Part shown: piece by piece, positions 9,346 through 17,314 of the stretch
Position numbering within the stretch: the stretch's first letter is position 1
How the letters are laid out: each line of letters starts with the position of its first letter
DNA from: Kapaibacterium sp044224925
Lineage (GTDB): Bacteria; Bacteroidota; Ignavibacteria; Kapaibacteriales; Kapaibacteriaceae
Direction of reading: 5' to 3'
Assembly (NCBI GenBank): GCA_044224925.1
Contig: JBGAJM010000002.1
Span: forward strand, 62,001-126,000
DNA: 64,000 nucleotides
Notes under the pieces: model-generated
Databases searched by the model: none
The model's input: the letters and a program-made list of their open reading frames with translations, nothing else
What the model was told of the DNA's origin: nothing
Translations under genes and position numbers: made by a program

Positions 9346-10208
9346 TTACGCGATGCGTCGGCAGACCACAGGAGTTTCTCGCGCAGCAGATCGTAGTAGG
9401 TGCTATCGGCACGCTTGATGAGCTTCACCAGATGTTCGCTCTTGCGAATGGTGAGCGACATTCCCTGCGTGAGCGTTCCGATGATCTGACCATCCACCAC
9501 GAGCTGTGCTTGCGCATCGCTCACAGGAAACTCGAAACGTACTTCGCTTTGATCCTGGATGATCAATGGTCGCAGTGTGAGCGTGTGCGGAGAGATCGGT
9601 GTGAGGCACAGTGCCTGTGCCGAAGGCGCAATGATCGGTCCACCCGCGGCCAGCGAATAGGCCGTGGAGCCCGTTGGTGTTGTCAGGATCACACCATCGG
9701 CGCGGTAGTCGGCAACATGATGTTCATTCACGAAGGCACGAATGGAGATCATCTTTCCCGAGCCCGAGCGTTCCACCAACATCTCGTTCAACGCATAGTG
9801 CGTCTTGCCGTTCAGTGTGGTCTCGAGCGTGGTCCGGTCGACGATCCGATAGTTCCCCTTGAGCACATCCATGATGGCATCGTCGAGCATGTCGACGCTG
9901 AACTCGGCAAGGAAGCCAAGTCGACCAACGTTGACGCCCATGATGGGAATGTCCGAGCCGATCAGAAGTTTGGCCGCCGAAAGCAGTGTTCCATCACCAC
10001 CGAAGGTGATCACCGTGTCGGCGAACTTCTCGAACTCGTTCCAATTGATCACCTCGCACTGGGCTGCCGTTGCCTCCGGAAGCGAAGCGCCCAATGCCTC
10101 GTCCACATAGACGGCGGCACGCTCTTCGAGCAGGCGCGCGGCCACATGCGTGGCCCAGCGAACGGCTTCCGGTTTTGAAGCATAGGCAAGGAGACCGAAA
10201 CGTCTCAT
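9342..10208 (-). CDS. nadK: NAD kinase
   Basis: A 288-residue ATP-NAD kinase that phosphorylates NAD to NADP. The hallmark GGDGT is at residues 70-74, and a second conserved block reads TPTGSTAYSLAAGGP (about 179-193). The length is normal. It sits in the pfkA-to-nadC operon, overlapping DUF1844 upstream and the permease downstream by ATGA. Linking pfkA, nadK and nadC suggests coordination of cofactor supply with glycolytic flux, which is inference. Confidence 0.96.
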   Translation of the reverse strand: MRRFGLLAYASKPEAVRWATHVAARLLEERAAVYVDEALGASLPEATAAQCEVINWNEFEKFADTVITFGGDGTLLSAAKLLIGSDIPIMGVNVGRLGFLAEFSVDMLDDAIMDVLKGNYRIVDRTTLETTLNGKTHYALNEMLVERSGSGKMISIRAFVNEHHVADYRADGVILTTPTGSTAYSLAAGGPIIAPSAQALCLTPISPHTLTLRPLIIQDQSEVRFEFPVSDAQAQLVVDGQIIGTLTQGMSLTIRKSEHLVKLIKRADSTYYDLLREKLLWSADASRK

Positions 10209-10471
10209 GCGGGTTGTGCTTTCTGCTCTTCGAGGAAGTTGAGCTTCAGGGTGCTGATGGTCTGATCGAGAAAACGCTCTTCTTCCGAGGTGAGATTGCC
10301 GGAGGTCTTCTCCTTGATGATGTCGAGTACATCGATCACGTAGCGCGCATGCTCGAGACTACGGGTGATCTCGTTCGTGGCCGGGTTCAACATCTTGCCA
10401 AGGGCCACCATGCCCTCTACCTGATAGATCTGGATCACATTCAAAAACGTCGGTGTCATAGGAGTGCTCAC
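10205..10471 (-). CDS. DUF1844 family protein
   Basis: An 88-residue, mainly helical protein. The segment QIYQVEGMVALGKMLNPATN followed by a helix with LEHARYVIDVLDII fits DUF1844, a small family of unknown function common in Bacteroidota, Acidobacteria and Deltaproteobacteria. It starts 11 bp after pfkA and overlaps nadK by ATGA, a position that suggests a housekeeping partner rather than a mobile gene. No catalytic residues are evident. Confidence 0.75.
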   Translation of the reverse strand: MSTPMTPTFLNVIQIYQVEGMVALGKMLNPATNEITRSLEHARYVIDVLDIIKEKTSGNLTSEEERFLDQTISTLKLNFLEEQKAQPA

Positions 10472-10482
10472 GTGAAAATCGA

Positions 10483-11442
10483 TTAGACAAGCATTGTTGC
10501 GAGTTCGATCAGATACGGAGGCACCGATTTACGGTGCGACCATGTCTCGGCCAGCGGCACCAGTTCCACGCGCCCTGCCACCTCACCTACCATCACATCC
10601 GTCTTGCCATCAAGGAGTGCCTGCACCGAGGCTGCGCCAAGGCGGGCCGCAAGTACACGGTCGCGCACCGTTGGGGAACCGCCGCGTTGCATGTGGCCAA
10701 GGATGGACACCTTTGAGGTGAGGCCATAGCGTTCTTCGATGAGTTGCGACAGTTTGTAGGCACCGCCGAGCTCGTCGCCCTCGCCAACGATGACGATGGT
10801 TCGCTGATCTCGTCCTTGCCCTATGATGCGCTTATAGAGTTCCTCGATGTCCGTCATGGATTCGGGGACGGCAATGTACTCTGCACCGCAGGCCACGCCA
10901 ACATCCATGGCGATGAAGCCGGCATGACGTCCCATCACTTCCACAAAGAACAACCGTCCGTGCGAATCGGCCGTGTCGCGGATCTTATCGATGGCCTCTG
11001 CGGCCGTATTGATGGCCGTATCGTAGCCGATCGTGAAATCGGTGCCCCAGAGGTCGTTATCGATCGTCCCCGGCGTCCCGACGATGGGAATGCCGTGTTC
11101 TTCGAAGAGAAGGTGGGCACCGTGGAACGTCCCGTCGCCTCCGCAGGCGATCACACCGTCCACGCCGTGGGACCGCAATTGCTCCATGGCCTGTGTTCGG
11201 CCCTCAGGTTCGAGGAATTCCGGACAGCGGCTGGTCTTCAACACCGTGCCCCCACGATCGAGAATATTGGCGGTGCGAATGCGGTCCAACACTTCCATGT
11301 GACCGGACATCATACCGCTATAGCCGCCAACGATGCCGATCACTTCCAGGCCGTGCTTGTGCGCAGTGCGCTCTACGGCTCGAATGTGGGCATTCATTCC
11401 AGGGGCATCGCCCCCGCTGGTAAATACTGCGATGCGTTTCAT
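10483..11442 (-). CDS. pfkA: ATP-dependent 6-phosphofructokinase
   Basis: A 319-residue PfkA that phosphorylates fructose 6-phosphate in glycolysis. Visible motifs are GGDAPGMN (10-17, ATP site), GGDGTF (101-106; Gly at the second site favours ATP over PPi use), PGTIDND (124-130, catalytic Asp and the substrate loop) and MGRHAGFIA (about 170). First gene of a seven-gene minus-strand operon. A TTTG-N18-TATTTTCG promoter-like pair lies just upstream, and its distal half overlaps the first phosphate-type operator. Confidence 0.97.
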   Translation of the reverse strand: MKRIAVFTSGGDAPGMNAHIRAVERTAHKHGLEVIGIVGGYSGMMSGHMEVLDRIRTANILDRGGTVLKTSRCPEFLEPEGRTQAMEQLRSHGVDGVIACGGDGTFHGAHLLFEEHGIPIVGTPGTIDNDLWGTDFTIGYDTAINTAAEAIDKIRDTADSHGRLFFVEVMGRHAGFIAMDVGVACGAEYIAVPESMTDIEELYKRIIGQGRDQRTIVIVGEGDELGGAYKLSQLIEERYGLTSKVSILGHMQRGGSPTVRDRVLAARLGAASVQALLDGKTDVMVGEVAGRVELVPLAETWSHRKSVPPYLIELATMLV

Positions 11443-11448
11443 GGTTGG

Positions 11449-11478
11449 CGAAAATAGGCAAGGAACCGTGTTACCAAA
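11449..11478 (-). promoter_or_regulatory. Putative pfkA promoter (TTTG-N18-TATTTTCG)
   Basis: On the minus strand TTTG (11475-11478) is followed after 18 nt by TATTTTCG (11449-11456), one mismatch from the Bacteroidota -7 consensus TAnnTTTG. The box ends 6 nt before the pfkA ATG, so the transcript would have almost no leader. The -33 element falls inside the first GTTAC-N6-GTAAC site. Confidence 0.4.
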
Positions 11479-11485
11479 TCGTAAC
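11470..11485. promoter_or_regulatory. Putative phosphate-regulon operator, site 1
   Basis: Sequence GTTACCAAATCGTAAC, a dyad GTTAC-N6-GTAAC with 11-bp centre spacing. It is the first of three related sites between pfkA and the porin; site 2 starts exactly 20 bp later. A near-identical site lies before pstS. Confidence 0.55.
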
Positions 11486-11489
11486 TAGT

Positions 11490-11505
11490 GTTACGAAATC
11501 GTTCC
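11490..11505. promoter_or_regulatory. Putative phosphate-regulon operator, site 2
   Basis: Sequence GTTACGAAATCGTTCC. It matches site 1 at 13 of 16 positions and sits two helical turns downstream. A weak -7-like TAGTTTCG (11509-11516) follows directly, which would place an activator immediately upstream of RNA polymerase for the porin gene. Confidence 0.5.
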
Positions 11506-11520
11506 CGATAGTTTCGCACC

Positions 11521-11536
11521 GTTACAATTCGCTAAC
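11521..11536. promoter_or_regulatory. Putative phosphate-regulon operator, site 3 (degenerate)
   Basis: Sequence GTTACAATTCGCTAAC, with the same half-site spacing but a more divergent centre. It starts 31 bp after site 2, close to three helical turns. Least certain of the four sites. Confidence 0.4.
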
Positions 11537-11561
11537 GATTCCATAACACATGGGGCTCACC

Positions 11562-12776
11562 ATGCAGCGTTTTTCACTCGTCTTCTGTCTCATTCTTGGC
11601 CTTTGGGGCGCTACACTACCCTCGTACGGGCAGGCAACGGCCGGGAAGGTTGGCAGCGTGGATTTCAACGATGAGGGGATCGTGTTCACGACCGCTGACT
11701 CCAGTTCGAAGGTGGCCATGCGCTTCCGGATGCAGAACCAGGTCGTGATCAACTCTAAAGACGAGGACATCACCGACATTGCTTCCACGGAGATGGCCGT
11801 GCGCCGTTTGCGTCTGCGTTTTGGCGGAACCCTGTTCGACCCACGACTCTTCTTCAATCTCCAACTTTCGTTCTCACGCGGCGATATCGACCTTTCCGAC
11901 ACCCAGTTTCCGAACACCATTCGGGATGCTGTGGCCGGTTGGGCCTTTAGTCCGGACTTCCAAGTGTCCTTTGGCCAAACCAAGCTTCCGGGCAATCGGC
12001 AGCGCGTGATCTCCTCTGCAGACATGTTGTATTTCGAACGGTCCATCGTGAACAGTGCGTTCACCCTTGATCGAGATTTCGGATTGTTCGCCAACTACAG
12101 ACTGTGGATCGGAGACGCCCCCATTTGGTTCAAGGGTGCGGTTTCATCGGGCGAAGGGCGCAACCAATCAAAGATCCTCGGAGACGGTATCGCATGGACC
12201 GGCCGTGTGGAGGTGCTACCGTTCGGCAACTTCACGAAAGGTGGGGACTACTTTGAAGGAGACCTTCTTCGCGAAAAGACCCCGAAACTGAGTCTTGCCT
12301 TTACAGCCCATGCGAACAATCGACACACCAGAACACGTGGAACTCTAGGACCCCTCCTGTATGCACAACGATCATCGACCGTCCTCTATGCCGATGCACT
12401 CCTGAAGTATCGTGGATTGGCATTGTACGGTGAATGGGCAACGCGTTCATGCGACGATCCGCTCACCAAGAGCCCAGACGGAACGAAAACGCAGGCCGTC
12501 TTTGTCGGGAACGGATACATGGGTCAGGCCACCTATCTCCTCCCATTCGACCTGGAACTCGGCGCACGCTTGGCCACCGTACACCCAGGCGACGCGATGC
12601 GAGGCCTTCCTGAAGGGTTCAATGCGACAACGATCTCCGGCATGGCCGTGTATCACATCAAGGGTCACCGGATCAAACTCATGAGCGAAGTGATCCACGA
12701 CCACCAAGAGAACCTCGTTTCCCTCGCCACACTGGACTTCTGGACGATCAGACTTGGCATGGAGCTCGGCATCTAA
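11562..12776 (+). CDS. Phosphate-selective porin O/P family outer-membrane protein
   Basis: From the ATG at 11562 the protein has 404 residues; an ATG at 11550 in the same frame would add four. A signal peptide (MQRFSLVFCLILGLWGATL, then SYGQA) precedes a beta-rich porin of the OprP/OprO family. Recognisable are the early strand pair VRRLRLRFGGTLFDP-RLFFNLQLSF, FGQTKLPGNRQR, and a conserved segment with FERSIVNSAF and DRDFGLFA. The family forms anion channels with arginine/lysine-lined pores for phosphate or polyphosphate. It lies just upstream of pst genes and behind three operator-like motifs, which supports phosphate-starvation control. Confidence 0.85.
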   Translation: MQRFSLVFCLILGLWGATLPSYGQATAGKVGSVDFNDEGIVFTTADSSSKVAMRFRMQNQVVINSKDEDITDIASTEMAVRRLRLRFGGTLFDPRLFFNLQLSFSRGDIDLSDTQFPNTIRDAVAGWAFSPDFQVSFGQTKLPGNRQRVISSADMLYFERSIVNSAFTLDRDFGLFANYRLWIGDAPIWFKGAVSSGEGRNQSKILGDGIAWTGRVEVLPFGNFTKGGDYFEGDLLREKTPKLSLAFTAHANNRHTRTRGTLGPLLYAQRSSTVLYADALLKYRGLALYGEWATRSCDDPLTKSPDGTKTQAVFVGNGYMGQATYLLPFDLELGARLATVHPGDAMRGLPEGFNATTISGMAVYHIKGHRIKLMSEVIHDHQENLVSLATLDFWTIRLGMELGI

Positions 12777-12785
12777 TGCAATACC

Positions 12786-12801
12786 GTTACGAAAACGTAA
12801 C
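12786..12801. promoter_or_regulatory. Putative phosphate-regulon operator, site 4 (pstS)
   Basis: Sequence GTTACGAAAACGTAAC, a perfect GTTAC-N6-GTAAC dyad extended to CCGTTACG/CGTAACGG. It shares 14 of 16 positions with site 1. It lies 9 bp after the porin stop and 45 bp upstream of the pstS -7 box. Confidence 0.55.
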
Positions 12802-12845
12802 GGCATTGTGAACGGTCCCCTTGCTCGTGGTCGTCATCCTCTCCG

Positions 12846-12853
12846 TAGATTTG
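12846..12853 (+). promoter_or_regulatory. Putative pstS -7 promoter box
   Basis: TAGATTTG is a perfect match to the Bacteroidota -7 consensus TAnnTTTG. It lies 27 bp before the pstS ATG and 45 bp downstream of operator site 4. A TTG at 12821 is a possible but slightly distant -33 element. Confidence 0.45.
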
Positions 12854-12880
12854 CACACTCCAATCACAGGACTCCGATCC

Positions 12881-13723
12881 ATGTTCTCATTCTTGCGCAA
12901 CCTGGCACCCTTCATCCTTTTGATGTGGTTGCCAACGATCCTTCCGGCAGCCGCACCACAACGCATCACGATCAAGGGATCGGATACGATGGTGATCCTC
13001 GTGCAACGCTGGACGGAAATGTATCCCGAAAAGAAGAATGTCGAGTTTCAGGTCACCGGTGGCGGATCGGGCGTTGGCATTGCCGCGCTGATCAACGGCA
13101 CAACGGACATCTGCGCTTCCTCCCGTCCGATGAAGCCCGCAGAGATCGACCAACTCAAGGGCAAGACAGGTTCGAAGGGCATTGAAGTACGCGTGGCTCG
13201 CGACGGTCTGTCCGTCTACGTCCACAAGAGCAATCCCGTGAAGCAACTCACCATCGAACAGATCGGCAAGATCTTCAAGGGTGAGATCACGAACTGGAAA
13301 GACGTCGGCGGTCCGAACAAGACCATCGTGCTGTACAGTCGCGAGAACAACTCCGGCACGTATGAGTTCTTCAAGGACCACGTGCTGAACAAGAAGGACT
13401 TCGCTGCTCAGACGCAACACATGGCCGGCACTGCGGCGCTCATCAACGCCGTTTCGAAGGATCCGCTCGCCATCGGCTACGGTGGAGCTGCCTATGCCAA
13501 GAACGTCAAGGCCATCGCCGTTGCCGTCGAGGCCGGCAAGCCCTACGTGCTGCCGAATGAAAAGACGATCCTCAACAGTGAGTATCCCATCGCACGCTTC
13601 CTGTACTTTTACCTGAAGGCCCGTCCGGAAGGCGACGTCAAGAAGTTCATCGATTGGGTGATCGGCAAGGGCGGACAGAAGACCGTTCAAGAGGTTGGCT
13701 ACTACCCGATCAAGAAGTCGTAA
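12881..13723 (+). CDS. pstS: Phosphate ABC transporter, periplasmic phosphate-binding protein
   Basis: The ATG at 12881 gives 280 residues with an N-terminal signal peptide (MFSFLRNLAPFILLMWLPTI, cut near PAAA). The mature part begins ITIKGSDTM, and the phosphate-binding loops TGGGSGVGIAAL and SRENNSGTYEFF are typical of PstS, as is the DICASSRPMK segment. The protein captures phosphate for PstCAB. No lipobox is seen, so it is probably soluble in the periplasm. An in-frame extension to 12821 lacks a sensible start and runs over the promoter. Confidence 0.94.
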   Translation: MFSFLRNLAPFILLMWLPTILPAAAPQRITIKGSDTMVILVQRWTEMYPEKKNVEFQVTGGGSGVGIAALINGTTDICASSRPMKPAEIDQLKGKTGSKGIEVRVARDGLSVYVHKSNPVKQLTIEQIGKIFKGEITNWKDVGGPNKTIVLYSRENNSGTYEFFKDHVLNKKDFAAQTQHMAGTAALINAVSKDPLAIGYGGAAYAKNVKAIAVAVEAGKPYVLPNEKTILNSEYPIARFLYFYLKARPEGDVKKFIDWVIGKGGQKTVQEVGYYPIKKS

Positions 13724-13735
13724 CCGGAAGACCAT

Positions 13736-14866
13736 ATGAATCGATTCAGCGCTACGAGTAAACGATTCGGCGAGCACATCGCGGAATGGTCTATTCGTAT
13801 CGTTGCATCACTCTCGATCCTGGTGATCTTCCTGATCTTCGTCTTCGTCTTTCGAGAGGCGGCAGGGCTCTTCTCCGGAGCACAACGATCGCAAGCAGCG
13901 GCTGAGGCCGCTGCTTCTGCTTCTGCCACTCCTGCCGATCATGAGCAGGACGTCTACAATCCCGATGAAGAGACCGACACGGCAGCCACCGTGGCGCCGT
14001 CGAATGCGAACGATCAGGACGTCTACAATCCCGATGCCACCATCGAAGAGCCCGCACCGGCAGCGGCCTCGACCGCCGCACCGGAAGAGGCACCACAGGC
14101 ATCGAAGAGCTTGTGGGAGCAACTCACCGGATCCATCTGGCAACCCGTGTCGGAAGATCCCAAGTTCGGTCTGATCCCGCTCTTCATCGGCACCACGAAG
14201 ACCACCATCGTGGCCATCGTCATCGGTGCACCCCTTGGCATCCTTGCCGCCTTATATACTGCCTTCTTCGCCTCGCCTCGCGTTCGCAACATCGTCAAGC
14301 CCACCATTGAGCTCCTGGCCGGTTTCCCTTCTGTGGTGATCGGCTTCTTCTGCTTGACGATCGTGGCCACGTTCCTGCAAGACGTTCTCGGTACGGCCTT
14401 CCGATTGAATGCCCTTGTGGGAGGATTCGGTCTGTCGCTGGCCGTGATCCCGCTCGTCTACTCCATTGCCGAGGAATCGCTCACCGCCGTGCCACGCACG
14501 TTGCGTGAAGCCTCGCTGGCCCTTGGCAGCACGGAATGGCAGACGGCTTACCGTGTGATGCTCCCGGCCGCCGCACCCGGCGTGTTCGCCGCCGTCCTGC
14601 TCGGCGTGGGTCGCGCCTTCGGCGAAACGATGATCGCGTTGATGGCCACGGGCAATGCGGCCATGAAGACATGGAGCGTGTTCGAACCCGCGCGAACATT
14701 TGCGGCCACCATTGGCTCGGAAATGGGCGAGGTGGTGTGGGGTTCTGAACACTATGGCATTTTGTTCCTGCTCGGCTCGATGCTCTTTCTGTTCTCGTTC
14801 GGCTTGAATGCCGTCACGGAGCTCTACGTCAAGAGTCGACTCATCAAGAAGTTCCAAGGCAAGTAA
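13736..14866 (+). CDS. pstC: Phosphate ABC transporter permease PstC with long periplasmic insert
   Basis: A 376-residue permease. Transmembrane helix 1 spans about 24-46. Residues 47-125 form an Ala/Pro/Glu-rich low-complexity insert not found in typical PstC. The permease core starts near 140 and includes LREASLALGSTEWQTAYRVM, the EAA loop that docks PstB. The insert holds two copies of QDVYNPD (71-77 and 94-100) encoded by identical 22-bp DNA. Length exceeds ordinary PstC by about 70 residues, all from the insert. It starts 12 bp after pstS and is followed 3 bp later by pstA. Confidence 0.93.
   Translation: MNRFSATSKRFGEHIAEWSIRIVASLSILVIFLIFVFVFREAAGLFSGAQRSQAAAEAAASASATPADHEQDVYNPDEETDTAATVAPSNANDQDVYNPDATIEEPAPAAASTAAPEEAPQASKSLWEQLTGSIWQPVSEDPKFGLIPLFIGTTKTTIVAIVIGAPLGILAALYTAFFASPRVRNIVKPTIELLAGFPSVVIGFFCLTIVATFLQDVLGTAFRLNALVGGFGLSLAVIPLVYSIAEESLTAVPRTLREASLALGSTEWQTAYRVMLPAAAPGVFAAVLLGVGRAFGETMIALMATGNAAMKTWSVFEPARTFAATIGSEMGEVVWGSEHYGILFLLGSMLFLFSFGLNAVTELYVKSRLIKKFQGK
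13946..14036 (+). repeat. Internal direct repeat in pstC (2 x 22 bp)
   Basis: A 22-bp sequence beginning CAGGACGTCTACAATC is present identically at 13946-13967 and 14015-14036, 69 bp apart and in the same frame. It encodes QDVYNPD twice inside the periplasmic insert of PstC. Identity at all third positions suggests a recent duplication or gene conversion. Confidence 0.8.
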
Positions 14867-14869
14867 TAC

Positions 14870-15790
14870 GTGTCAGTCTTTTCCGGACATCTTCCCGCAT
14901 CCAAACGCGTGCTCGGCTTCTTCGCCGTGCTCGTGGCCGCCTTCGCAGCCGTTGCCATCGTGGGATTGATCGTCTCGATGTTCGGCATCTTCATCGTTGG
15001 CGGTGCAGAGCACCTTTCGTGGTCGTTCCTTTCGGAAGCGCCACGCAACAACAACATGGAGGGCGGCATATTCCCCGCCATCTTCGGCACCGCATTGTTG
15101 GTGCTCATCATGTCGATCCTTGGCGTTCCCATCGGCACGGCCACGGCCATCTACCTGAACGAATACGCAAAGCAAACAAGCATCTTCGCACGTAGCGTTC
15201 GCTTTGCCGTGAACACGTTGGCCGGTGTTCCGTCGATCGTCTTCGGTCTGTTCGGCGTTGGCTTCTTCGTGCAATTCCTTGGCAAAGGGTTGGATGGCAT
15301 GATGTATGGCAGCATGGAGGCAAAGGTCTTCGGTCAGGAGAGTTTGCTTTGGTGCTCCGCCACCCTTGCCGTGCTCACCCTGCCCGTGGTGATCGTTGCC
15401 GTAGAAGAGGCGCTGCGCGCCGTTCCACGCGAACTGCGCGAGGCCTCGTTGGCGCTTGGCGCCACGAAGTGGCAGACGATCATCAAGGTGGTCTTGCCGA
15501 ACAGCGTGACGGGCATTCTGACGGGATCCATCCTCGCCGTGAGCCGTGGTGCCGGTGAAGTGGCCGCCATTCTCTTTGTGGGCGTTGCCTATTCGATGGA
15601 CGGGAATGTGGGGCTTACCGAGAAGTTCATGCATTTGGGCTATCACTTGTATGTGCTGGCCACACAGTCTCCCGATGTGGAGAAGGCGCTTCCGTTGCAA
15701 TACGCCACGACCCTTGTCTTGCTCGGGCTTACATTCCTGCTGAATTTCACCGCGATCTATATCCGCTCGCGACTCCGTACGAAGGCTTGA
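14870..15790 (+). CDS. pstA: Phosphate ABC transporter permease PstA
   Basis: A 306-residue membrane permease starting with GTG 3 bp after pstC. It has six main hydrophobic segments. The EAA loop LREASLALGATKWQTIIKVV contacts PstB. GAGEVAAILFVGVAY in the late helices is typical of PstA. It forms the phosphate channel with PstC in the inner membrane. Its stop overlaps the region just before the pstB start. Confidence 0.94.
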   Translation: MSVFSGHLPASKRVLGFFAVLVAAFAAVAIVGLIVSMFGIFIVGGAEHLSWSFLSEAPRNNNMEGGIFPAIFGTALLVLIMSILGVPIGTATAIYLNEYAKQTSIFARSVRFAVNTLAGVPSIVFGLFGVGFFVQFLGKGLDGMMYGSMEAKVFGQESLLWCSATLAVLTLPVVIVAVEEALRAVPRELREASLALGATKWQTIIKVVLPNSVTGILTGSILAVSRGAGEVAAILFVGVAYSMDGNVGLTEKFMHLGYHLYVLATQSPDVEKALPLQYATTLVLLGLTFLLNFTAIYIRSRLRTKA

Positions 15791-15792
15791 TC

Positions 15793-16560
15793 ATGGCAAA
15801 AGAAACATCCATCAAAGCACGAACGCAGACCTTCTCGTTTTTCTATGGACAGAAGCAGGCATTGTTCGACATCAACATCGACATGCATGAGAATCGCGTG
15901 ACGGCCTTCATCGGTCCTTCCGGCTGCGGCAAGAGCACGTTCCTGCGCTCGATCAATCGTATGAACGACCTGATCGAATCCACGAAGCACACGGGCTTGA
16001 TGGAAGTGGACGGCGTGGATGTGTATGGAAGCGATGTGGACGTGGTCACGCTGCGCCGTCGCATCGGCATGGTGTTCCAGAAGTCGACGCCGTTCCCGAA
16101 GTCCATTTTCGAGAACATCACCTACGGCCTCACGCTCACGGGCAAGAAAAGCAAGTCCGAGCTGGAAGAAGTGGTGGAGTCGAGCCTACGTCGTGCAGCC
16201 TTGTGGGAAGAAGTGAAGGACCGCCTGCACCATTCCGCCCTTGGACTCTCGGGCGGACAGCAACAGCGTCTCTGCATTGCGCGCGCCGTTTCCGTGAATC
16301 CCGAGATCCTGCTCATGGACGAGCCGTGTTCGGCCTTGGACCCGATCTCCACGGGAAAGGTCGAAGAGCTCATTACCCAACTCAAAGACCAATACACCAT
16401 CGTCCTCGTCACGCACAACATGCAACAGGCCGCACGTGTGAGCGACTATACCGGCTTCTTCCTGATGGGGAAGCTCATCGAGTTCGATCGCACGCGGACG
16501 ATCTTCACCAGTCCGTCGAAAAAAGAGACGGAAGACTACATCACCGGACGATTCGGTTGA
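15793..16560 (+). CDS. pstB: Phosphate ABC transporter ATP-binding protein
   Basis: The ATG at 15793 gives 255 residues. It carries a Walker A motif GPSGCGKST (41-49), signature LSGGQQQR (152-159), Walker B EILLMDEP (171-178) and the H-loop VTHNMQQA. This is the PstB ATPase that powers phosphate import. All catalytic elements are intact. It starts 2 bp after pstA and is followed 16 bp later by phoU. Confidence 0.96.
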   Translation: MAKETSIKARTQTFSFFYGQKQALFDINIDMHENRVTAFIGPSGCGKSTFLRSINRMNDLIESTKHTGLMEVDGVDVYGSDVDVVTLRRRIGMVFQKSTPFPKSIFENITYGLTLTGKKSKSELEEVVESSLRRAALWEEVKDRLHHSALGLSGGQQQRLCIARAVSVNPEILLMDEPCSALDPISTGKVEELITQLKDQYTIVLVTHNMQQAARVSDYTGFFLMGKLIEFDRTRTIFTSPSKKETEDYITGRFG

Positions 16561-16576
16561 TCGCAAGGACCAGACC

Positions 16577-17290
16577 ATGAACAGAACCTTTGAAGAAGAC
16601 CTCGATAAACTTCGCACGCGCCTTGTACGAATGGGGTCGCTTGTCGAAGAGCAAATGGAATTCGCCATTCGGGCACTCAACGAGGGCAATGCAGAGCTGG
16701 CCAAGATCGTGACGGAGCGCGACGATAAGGTGGACAAGCTCGACCTGAAGATCGACAAGCAATGTCAGCGCATCTTCGCCCTGAACCAACCGGTGGCCTC
16801 AGACCTGCGGCTGTTGCTCACGGCCGTCAAGATCAACAACGAACTCGAACGCATCGGCGACATGGCCTCCGAGCTCGCCTCCATGGTGATCCATACACCG
16901 GCCTCGGTGGAAATGGCACGCCGGATCAACTTCTCGCGCATCACGTCGATCATGTTCAAGATGCTGAAGGCAAGTCTAGATGCCTTCATCAACAACGATC
17001 CGGAGATGGCGGCCCACATCCTGCCAACCGATAGTACCGTCGACACGCTCTATGATTCCCTCCGCTCCGAAGTGGTGGAGCTGATGAAGTCCGACGCATC
17101 CCTGATCGACGCCGGCGCGACCCTTCTCATCGCGCTTCACGACGTTGAACGCGTGGCAGACCACGCCACGAACATTGCCGAGAACGTGATCTTCTTGGTC
17201 GAGGCAAAGCTCGTGCGACACCGTGCCGTGAACGACGAGCAGAGCGCCTTCAACCCGATGGAACCTATGGCGGACGCAGACAACGACTGA
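16577..17290 (+). CDS. phoU: Phosphate signalling and transport regulator PhoU
   Basis: A 237-residue all-helical protein with two PhoU domains; each carries an acidic metal-binding stretch (residues about 85-95 with NNELERIGDMASE, and about 190-200 with DVERVADHATNIAEN). PhoU links the state of the Pst transporter to the PhoR/PhoB system and limits phosphate uptake. It closes the pst cluster, as in many bacteria. No two-component genes follow it directly; the nearest pair is at 49-51 kb. Confidence 0.95.
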   Translation: MNRTFEEDLDKLRTRLVRMGSLVEEQMEFAIRALNEGNAELAKIVTERDDKVDKLDLKIDKQCQRIFALNQPVASDLRLLLTAVKINNELERIGDMASELASMVIHTPASVEMARRINFSRITSIMFKMLKASLDAFINNDPEMAAHILPTDSTVDTLYDSLRSEVVELMKSDASLIDAGATLLIALHDVERVADHATNIAENVIFLVEAKLVRHRAVNDEQSAFNPMEPMADADND

Positions 17291-17301
17291 CCGCTTTGTC
17301 G

Positions 17302-17308
17302 TAGATTG
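17302..17308 (+). promoter_or_regulatory. Possible rfbA -7 box (TAGATTG)
   Basis: TAGATTG, a one-base-short variant of TAnnTTTG, lies 6 nt before the rfbA ATG and 11 bp after the phoU stop. No ribosome-binding site is visible between the box and the start codon. Confidence 0.3.
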
Positions 17309-17314
17309 CGCCCC

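Noticed and set aside
12784..12803. CCGTTACG-AAAA-CGTAACGG as a terminator of the porin gene
   Set aside because: An 8-bp stem with no T-tract, and the same core recurs upstream of the porin, so an operator explains it better.
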